Position numbers and translations under genes: made by a program. 34,264 bases of DNA from Hypsibius dujardini (Eukaryota > Tardigrada > Eutardigrada > Parachela > Hypsibiidae). Of this stretch, positions 28,501-34,264 are shown one piece after another; within the stretch, counting starts at the first letter, position 1; each line of letters opens with the position of its first letter. The notes below the pieces were generated by a model. It saw only the letters and a program-made list of their open reading frames with translations, made no database searches and was not told where the DNA came from. The stretch spans positions 1-34,264 of the forward strand of contig LRSR01000823.1 of NCBI GenBank assembly GCA_001579985.1, given 5' to 3'.

Positions 28501-28945
28501 AAACACGTTGTAAATTAGAGATTTGAACTAAAGAATTACCTAAGCAGGACTGATTTGCGTCATGTGCACAGAAGTCAAGCGTAAGATGGACACCGTTGAC
28601 CACTCCACTGACCAGGTCCGTGGGGACCGTGGAGTTCCGTCGGAGTGTGTGTGTAATACTTCCCGTGCCCCAATTCTGTTCCGGGCAGCCACCCGGTGGC
28701 TGGAGCAAGGCAAAGTTCTCCTTCGGCCAACATTGGTCAGCTGTGGCAGCCTTCGGTCTGCCTCGTGAGGGCGCTGAGTTCAAACTTCGAGACTCGGGAT
28801 GAGCTGCTTGCCATGATCGTCCACGGATCTCCTCGTTAGCGATGCGATCTGCTGTCCGGTACCTGAGACTGACCGATCCCGTAATGAGGAAAGCAGACAG
28901 AACAAACAGAGATAGTTGGTAGGTAGAGAGTAGGATGTCACACAT
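25596..28945 (-). CDS. Secreted apextrin-like protein with two ApeC domains, 4 exons
   Basis: Exons on the minus strand: 28945-28540, 27110-26670, 26590-26356 and 26166-25596, with GT-AG borders and consistent phases, encoding 550 residues ending in TAG. Residues 1-26 form a signal peptide (hydrophobic LSLFVLSAFLITGSVSL). Two apextrin C-terminal (ApeC) domains follow in tandem, about 72-300 and 315-550. Both show the family pattern: CWPxExFALxQ, GCP, FPAGAYCIY / FQPGSYCVF, CPxxFxxxWxxIDDV, NxKNGxxPxGE, FSTVxYxCCRxDG, I-LP-K--F-L, CQ-V-GM, and a final WGxGxxxxxCxYT. ApeC proteins are extracellular; amphioxus and mussel members bind microbial cell-wall sugars, and the sea-urchin founder belongs to the extracellular matrix. 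The role here is therefore recognition or matrix by inference. The ATG at 28945 was chosen because the upstream codon (28960) is TTG. Intron 1 holds a MITE and a 330-bp repeat. No defect seen. Confidence 0.9.
26222..26335. repeat. CAGA-type array in ApeC intron 3
   Basis: Degenerate (CAGA)n/(ACAGAC)n on +, filling most of the 189-bp intron between exons 3 and 4. Confidence 0.7.
27154..27400. mobile_element. MITE with ~70-bp inverted arms in ApeC intron 1
   Basis: The left arm starts TACACCTTTGGCCAGAAAAA and the right arm is its inverted copy (…TTTTTCTGAACAAAGGTGTA); both continue through CGGGACGCTCG and GCAATTTGTT to CCACAAGGCTG. A second, inner inverted pair (GCGGAAATAGTTGGCCACAAG) surrounds a ~23-nt loop. 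The ends are compatible with a TA target duplication, suggesting a Tc/mariner- or TA-targeting family. The element ends 44 bp upstream of the exon 2 acceptor. Non-coding. Confidence 0.8.
27420..27920. other. AT-rich part of ApeC intron 1
   Basis: AT-rich DNA with short ATATCAATA-type repeats near 27735-27800; nothing else seen. Confidence 0.4.
28032..28150. repeat. TCTG-type array in ApeC intron 1
   Basis: Degenerate (TCTG)n with TCTCCG variants on +. Confidence 0.6.
28159..28489. repeat. ~330-bp dispersed repeat, copy 1 (in ApeC intron 1)
   Basis: Starts AATGTCGCTTTCCTGCC and ends CCGAGGTAATAGTAC. The same sequence lies in direct orientation at 31802-32130 with scattered differences and small indels. 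Non-coding; no terminal repeats recognised in this copy. Confidence 0.8.
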
Positions 28946-28946
28946 T

Positions 28947-31010
28947 CTACACCCATCCAAGGCAACCTTGAAAATGCAAAACTATCTCTGTCAACAAGGC
29001 ATCACCCCACACCGGAAGGGAAGGAAAGAAGACAGGGGTATCCTTTCGAATTTAATGACATCCCCTCACGGCAGACGGAACCTTGACACCCGATGCGAAA
29101 GATGTACCTCAGCGCTAAGCTAAACTGAGCTATTTAGGGAAGCTTAGTCGAGTTCTGACAACCTTAGCGCTGATGATCAGTCCATGTTATATTCACATAG
29201 AGGAATACTCAGCGCTACCTTAGTTTACCTTAGTTGGCTGAGCCAAACTTGGATAGCATCAATCAAGGTAGTTTAGGCTAGTTACGGCTGGTCTCCAAGG
29301 TGAATTTTCATTGCCCGAAACTGCCTTTGTTGGGACTGATGATGAGTTTGAACTAGGCAAAACTACCTTTACTTTGTCATGCATAAACTAGCGTATCGTA
29401 AACACAGCCACAGTTTATGTGATGTTGCGCAGCTGTTTTTTTAGCGTGAAATCAGGCAGTAGAAACTAAAAAAAACTTGCACCTGTGGAAAGAAAGAATT
29501 TTTAATGCGACTTCCAGGATAGCAAACTACCAAACGGAAGAAAGGAGCCATCATGAGGCCAATACAATGCTTACTTGAAAAAAATAAAGAAACCGCAATT
29601 TTATTGCAGCGGGTGGGCAAGAGTGGACGGCGTTCTTTCAATGTGGATCCTGTGAAAAAGTGTAAAATCGTAAATCCATTTCAAATTATGTTAATGTCCT
29701 CCTCTCTGTAAGATATCAACGCGGAAGAAAACGTTACTAATCCTTACCTTTTATAGGTCGTCATTGTTGAAAGGGCGAAAGCGCAAACAGAAATTCCTGG
29801 GAAAAAGATGGCCGCGTTTTATCAGGAGATTTCGAAATGTTCTTCAAGCCGTTGAAAAATTTCAAAGTAATTTTGCTTGGCTTGGGGCACGTGCGTTTCC
29901 TTAAATGTTCCTTAGTCGAAGCTGAGCTTTTGACAGAGAAGTTACTAGTACCTCAGTTTAGGCCTATTCGGACTAGGCTCATCCCTAACAAGCTAAAATA
30001 AGGCATGAGGCAGAAACATCAGTCATACATGGGCTAGTTTAGGATAATTAGTAACGAGTCTACATCGACGTAAGTCAAACTATGATAGCTAGAGCTAGGC
30101 TTGGCTTTTTTGCTTAGTTTCGACTGACGATTAGTCAAAACTAAGCATAAATGATTAGGATTGACTTAGTTATGGGGTAAACTGCGCTAGCCAGCTTAGT
30201 CACAAAATTTCTCTTTCGCATCGGGCATCTCTTCTCCTTTTCAGGCAGAGTAATCCGGTGTCAACATTTAATCACCCTATAGCCGGGCTGAACCTGCGTC
30301 ATATGCCACTTTACAGGGAGTGTTTACGTTATAATTAAGAGCCTGACAGCCAGGTAGGCAGACAGACAGACGGACAGACACTTTTAAGTATAACTTTATA
30401 TAGTGCTCGCGATACGATATTCTAAATTTAATTGCCCTGTCCGGGATTTTTGTCCGTCGCGAGACGCCTTTCAATTCACTTTCTTTTCTTCTTGCCCTCT
30501 CTCTCTCTCTTCGCGCGGTTTGCGAGTCTCTGCGATTACATCCTGTTAAAAGAATAATCGTCACTCGATCGGCGGTCGACGTGCTAATTTTCTCTGTACT
30601 TGGTTTGAGCAAATGGCAGTTCTGGCGCCATTTAAAAATAGATACATCGATATCTAGATGTAGATATCGCTTTCCTATAAATTTGCCATAGAAATAGACC
30701 AACCCTGTCGGCTTTTTAGTCACGAAAAACAGCGGAAGAATTTTGTCTATGTTTCGTGGCCTTTGACGCTATGACGGACAGTTATGAAATGAGCATTTGA
30801 GGGTTCGCCGAATTACGGCTATTTCCGTCTGCCTGCCTGTCTGCCTGTCCCCCTGTCTTGACATTTGCTCAGGCAGAGACATGGATGGGCCAAGTGAGTA
30901 AAGATCAAGAAGGTGTGAGAAAAACAAGTCTGACACGTGCACATTCTTTGAAGAGTGAGCCGAATTTGTATACTAGAGGTGCTTAGAGAGGAGACAGCTT
31001 CTCATGAATA
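28947..31010. repeat. ~1-kb dispersed repeat, copy 2, split by an insertion
   Basis: Left part 28947-29088 and right part 30226-31010 match copy 1 (23130-24164) closely. The interruption at 29089-30225 is a separate transposon. Relative to copy 1, about ten bases (23271-23280) are missing at the insertion point. The left boundary lies two bases upstream of the ApeC start codon, so this copy supplies the gene's immediate upstream DNA. Confidence 0.8.
29089..30225. mobile_element. 1.14-kb non-autonomous DNA transposon, ends CCCGATGCGAAAGA
   Basis: A 14-bp perfect inverted repeat (CCCGATGCGAAAGA at 29089-29102, TCTTTCGCATCGGG at 30212-30225) bounds DNA that is absent from the sister copy of the host repeat, which proves insertion. 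The only candidate target duplication is CA on both sides. The interior has no coding frame of interest. Near both ends it is crowded with short CTTAG / GCTAAG / AGTTTAG motifs in both orientations, including an almost perfect hairpin at about 30113-30145 (CTTAGTTTCGACT against AGTCAAAACTAAG). I cannot assign it to a named superfamily. Confidence 0.8.
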
Positions 31011-31801
31011 CCCTACGGATAACTCTCAGACTAGATTCCAGGTTGGACACTGTAATAAGCCTGTAAAAGGGCTGGAATCAGCCTGTTTCTAATCTGGATG
31101 CGCCCAGCTCGTCTTTCCGCCGCAATGTAACCTAGCATACAGGCTATATTTTCGAAAATTTTCCGTCTCCTGCAAGACACTCGTTTTCCACTAATGTTCC
31201 ACGCTGGATTTCCTTCAGCTCTCTTGAAAGTTTTCAGCTGACGTGGGTTGCTAATAAGTTATTTTCAGCAGAGGTTTCGGATTCATTGATTGTAAAGAAA
31301 CGTGCTTTCTGTGGTTTTTTTTTCAGAACGCTCTACAGCCTACAACAGAAATGGGATCTCATATCTCTTCCGTTTCACTTCCCAAACTTTGCCACCCTAC
31401 CACTTTAGCTCGAATCCCGATCTAGGATTTTGTTACTGTTGGTTTAGTTCCTTTGCTTTCAATTTGAATGTGGCCTGGGCGAATACCCGTAAATTAATCG
31501 ATCATTTCCATTGATCTATAACAGACGCGCCCATAGGGCAATGCAGTTTTGAATTGGCCGAATCGCTAAAAAAAACAGGGTGAAACCAGGGTGGAAACCA
31601 GCTTGGCGTAGGGCCGACCCATGCTAAATTCGCATAGGGACTCAGGCTGTATCCAGCCTGCCTTTCAGCCAGATTAGTGTCGTATATAGGCTCGAAGTCA
31701 TGGAACATTCCAATCTCTTCATTCAGCCATTTTGACTGGATTCCAGCCTGTTTTAACGTAGTCAAAACCGGCTGTATCCAAGCACAAACGAATCAGTGTC
31801 T
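31011..31801. other. Unassigned insert-like block rich in GGCTGGAT-type motifs
   Basis: This block separates the 1-kb and 330-bp repeats. It contains repeated short motifs in both orientations (GGCTGGAATC, GGATTCCAGCCTG, TGTATCCAGCCTG, GGCTGTATCC), clustered towards 31040-31110 and 31640-31790. Such subterminal clustering resembles a non-autonomous element, but no clean terminal repeat or target duplication was found. Open frames here are not recognisable. Confidence 0.4.
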
Positions 31802-32130
31802 AATGTCGCTTTCCTGCCTACTGTGTAGAATCAGACTTAATATTATTTTTCAATTGGCTTTGAAATTGAAACAAATTCATCGATCAATCAACTCAGGCCA
31901 AACATGGGAATCGAGAAGTTTTGAACGTTTTAAAAAGTTCCCGATTCCAAAATGGAATTCTAGCGCCACCTTGAACTCATACAACCAGAACTGCTCCTTT
32001 CTGAAACATGGGTTTTAAAACTATAACTCAATGAGCCCCTGAATTTTCATTCACGGGACGGGTAGCCCTATCTTTTAATAATGACCTCAAAGTAACGTAG
32101 AAAAAAACGACTTTCCGAGGTAATAGTACC
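31802..32130. repeat. ~330-bp dispersed repeat, copy 2
   Basis: Direct-orientation partner of 28159-28489. Its right end overlaps a perfect palindrome that copy 1 lacks. Confidence 0.8.
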
Positions 32131-32138
32131 TCGGAAAG
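32111..32138. repeat. Perfect hairpin, 12-bp arms, 4-nt loop
   Basis: CTTTCCGAGGTA, loop ATAG, TACCTCGGAAAG. A TAGTAATA-type microsatellite follows to about 32190. Confidence 0.85.
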
Positions 32139-33215
32139 TAGTAATACTAATAGTAATAGTATAGTAATAATATAATAGTAGTAATAATCATTAGACCAGT
32201 AACTCAGCAGAAACACATGCAGCTAGAAGGTTATTGTAAGACTGGTGTCCCTGTGATGACCGAAAGCAACGATGATGACCGTCGACTGTAATGAGTTCGT
32301 ACCTAGTTCGATTTGACCAATTTGTTGCAAAGCGGAGCGAAAGTGAGATGCGTTCGATAACTTCGAGCATTAAGTTTTTATTCCCCTAACTGGCATTCGA
32401 ACGAAATTGGGCTCTCACGGCGTATGTTGTTTTGTTGCACGAATTGCAAGAATTCGATCATTAATTCATGTAGAGTGTTTAAATGATATGTATGTACTAC
32501 TTAGAGTAAGGCAGGTGCTCTATTATGAGATTGAGAGTCAGGCTAACAACCAAAAATTACAAGAGAGACAAATAGATGAACAGACAGGTAAATGGGCACG
32601 CCGGTACGCAGACAAGCTAGCAGAGAAATAAAAAGGCAGGCAAGCAGACAGGCAGACATACAGACAGACAAACAAGCAGACTGACCACCAGTCAACCAGT
32701 AGGCAGACTCACAGATATATAGATAAAAAAACAGACTGATGACCAGCTAACCAGCAGCACAGACAGACAAACAGACTTGACTCATTTGGTCGTTAACTTT
32801 ATGATTTACGTAACACTGCAAAATAGCTGCAGCATCGGATGAGCCTATCATTAGTTTGTTTGATATTTCAAAACCTAGAAAATTATTTAGTTTCTAATGA
32901 GCTAACTTGACTTCATCCCGGAGACGGTACTTTTTCCTTAAATGGATTTGATGGAATTTCTGTTGTTTTGTTTGACTGACACGTTTCCGCTTTGGTTTAA
33001 TCGTCTTTTACGAAAACCGTTTCTGTCGCAATAAGAAATGAGCAAAAATGGATCCTGTAAGTGAGAGCCAACCGAAATGTTTTTGAAAATTGAGCATGTT
33101 TACACTGTCCCTACTATTTCTGTAGCATCTATAGTTGGATTGGTGTTACTGTCACTGACACAAAAACAGTGCACGATGAGCATTCTGGGAATTTTCAAGC
33201 CAAGCCCCAATCCAA
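32139..33215. other. Gene-free stretch with a CAGA array
   Basis: Apart from the TAGTAATA microsatellite (to about 32190) and a degenerate (CAGA)n array at about 32560-32780, nothing is recognised. The last part should be the 3' UTR of the dioxygenase gene. Confidence 0.4.
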
Positions 33216-33692
33216 TCACCCAGCCGGCATCCACCCCTTGAAGTCTGGATTGACCACACCACCTTCGGCCGTCAAGATGAACCCCGGCGGAGAAGACTCG
33301 TTCGCTTTTGTATCGATCCCAAAGGGGATCCAAGCCAGAAGGCCATCCTCCAGTCTGTCTCCCAACAGAACATACTTGGCGACAGGGTCGCTTTGACCAA
33401 ACGTTTGCTGTGTGAAAACGTAATCGTCCGCGTTAGCAGTGATGAGCTCTAGATTGGCGTTATACGGTGGGAGTTCATTTACAGCGACGACCAGTTGATC
33501 GTCCAGAAAGAGCTGACCGACATACTGGATGGCACCACCGCTGAATGTTCTGTTCGCGTAAACCGTTCCGTTCAGATGAGTGACTAGATGGATATGAGTG
33601 GCTTGGCCTTTGTAGTGGCCGGGGAACTTGGTGATGATTTGAGCCACACCGTCCGTGTTGGTCGGATAGATACCTCGTAGGAAGGTTTTATT
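33216..33692 (-). CDS. Intradiol ring-cleavage dioxygenase, last exon (gene partial)
   Basis: The exon starts after TTGTGTTTCAG in phase 0 and encodes 158 residues to TGA at 33216-33218; the upstream exons lie beyond the window or were not found. It is the C-terminal half of the catalytic beta-sandwich of the catechol/protocatechuate intradiol dioxygenase family, in the fungal-like extracellular branch: TFLRGIYPTNTDGVAQI, then KFPGHYKGQATHIHLV. The Tyr and the two His of this block are three of the four Fe(III) ligands; the other Tyr would be in an earlier exon. The family has Arg three residues before the first His, while here it is Gln (codon 33603-33605). Downstream TGQLFFDD-like (VGQLFLDDQLV) and LEDGLLAWIPFGID blocks match. 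In animals this family is patchy and is known in spider mites as a gene gained from fungi; transfer here is inference, but the intron shows a eukaryotic gene. Confidence 0.85.
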   Translation of the reverse strand, partial: NKTFLRGIYPTNTDGVAQIITKFPGHYKGQATHIHLVTHLNGTVYANRTFSGGAIQYVGQLFLDDQLVVAVNELPPYNANLELITANADDYVFTQQTFGQSDPVAKYVLLGDRLEDGLLAWIPFGIDTKANESSPPGFILTAEGGVVNPDFKGWMPAG

Positions 33693-34264
33693 CTGAAACA
33701 CAAGAAGTCCTTTTCAAAACATTTAATGTCGTATATATGTGTACGGGAAAAGTGCCTTGTGTACATATATAAATAGAAGATTAAAGGTATGATATCTCGT
33801 TAATGTCCAGCAACAGATTCGATTCGATTTGGGAACAGAAACCATTTTCCAACGTCATAGTTTCAATTAAAAAAAGAAAATGTCACTGTTTTGGATGGCT
33901 TAATCAAACCAATGTACTTTTTAGTTGATCACTACTACGGAAAATGTGGGAGAGGTGCGAAGGAATTTTGTTACGAAAAGTATCCTGTATACTTAAAACC
34001 CATTCAGCAGAAATCTCAACCCCCATAGATGTCTCCAGCCCAACCATGTCAGTACAAAAAAATATTTCGGATCATACCGGTGCATTTGACATGGAATTTT
34101 ACAATAGGACGAACGAAATTATGTAAACGGACAGTTGAGTTATGGTTTAATTTAAAAGTTTATATGAAATGACTGTTTGCAGGCAGAAAAGGCGTCATTC
34201 GTTGATGCGTCTCGGCACCTTTTGCAACAACCTGCTGCTATATTCTTCTCTCAACTATTGAAAA
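33693..34264. other. Intron or upstream of the dioxygenase gene, no exon found
   Basis: I looked on the minus strand for the missing N-terminal dioxygenase exon (with a G-x-Y-S type Tyr ligand) and did not find it. Nothing else recognised. Confidence 0.4.

Noticed and set aside
29089-30225. piggyBac identity for the CCC…GGG-ended element
   Set aside because: No TTAA target on either side; flanks are CA/CA, and no transposase is present.
23400-30380. CRISPR-like regularly spaced repeats in the CAGA arrays
   Set aside because: They are simple tandem tetranucleotides without unique spacers, in a eukaryotic genome.
23130-31010. The 1-kb direct repeats as long terminal repeats of a retroelement
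   Set aside because: The DNA between them is an ordinary host ApeC gene with introns. There is no polymerase or capsid relic, and the repeat ends do not have the usual TG…CA form.

Overview
This is a spliced, animal-type nuclear sequence. All five recognisable gene models follow GT-AG splicing, and there are multi-kilobase introns, AT-rich intergenic DNA, DNA transposons and a LINE fossil. An apextrin-type (ApeC) secreted protein, an animal CaMKK-family kinase and a fungal-type intradiol dioxygenase together suggest an invertebrate that is probably not an insect or a nematode. A lophotrochozoan or another marine invertebrate is my best guess, but nothing here fixes the phylum.

Layout. (1) 1-8.8 kb is a repeat graveyard. 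It holds an inverted-repeat element (419-779), a palindromic element (850-1012), a nearly complete PIF/Harbinger transposon (1154-5886) and a decayed LINE (about 6.6-8.35 kb), then a ~95-bp minisatellite. The Harbinger element has 18-bp perfect terminal inverted repeats and both genes, a HARBI1-like transposase (+) and a Myb/SANT-MADF-like partner (-). (2) 10143-17722 (-) is a complete seven-exon gene for a Ca2+/calmodulin-dependent protein kinase kinase of 561 aa. Its introns are loaded with TCTG/CAGA tetranucleotide arrays. (3) 17.7-25.6 kb has no recognisable gene. It holds a second copy of the palindromic element and the first copy of a ~1-kb repeat. (4) 25596-28945 (-) is a complete four-exon gene for a 550-aa secreted protein with two ApeC domains. 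(5) 28947-32.1 kb is a second copy of the 1-kb repeat, split by a 1.1-kb non-autonomous transposon with 14-bp ends, followed by a second copy of a ~330-bp repeat. (6) 33216-33692 (-) is the last exon of an intradiol ring-cleavage dioxygenase whose start lies beyond the window.

The host genes (kinase, ApeC protein, dioxygenase) do not form an obvious pathway. The ApeC and dioxygenase genes both look like environment-facing functions (microbe binding, aromatic breakdown). The Harbinger genes work as a pair: the SANT-type protein normally helps bring the transposase to the element's ends. Most notable points: the Harbinger transposase has Lys where the third catalytic acidic residue should be; the dioxygenase has Gln where the family has a conserved active-site Arg; complementary CAGA/TCTG arrays flank an in-frame-skippable kinase exon; and two palindromic elements 21 kb apart keep the same asymmetric loop. 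No retrovirus-like or other capsid-bearing element was recognised.
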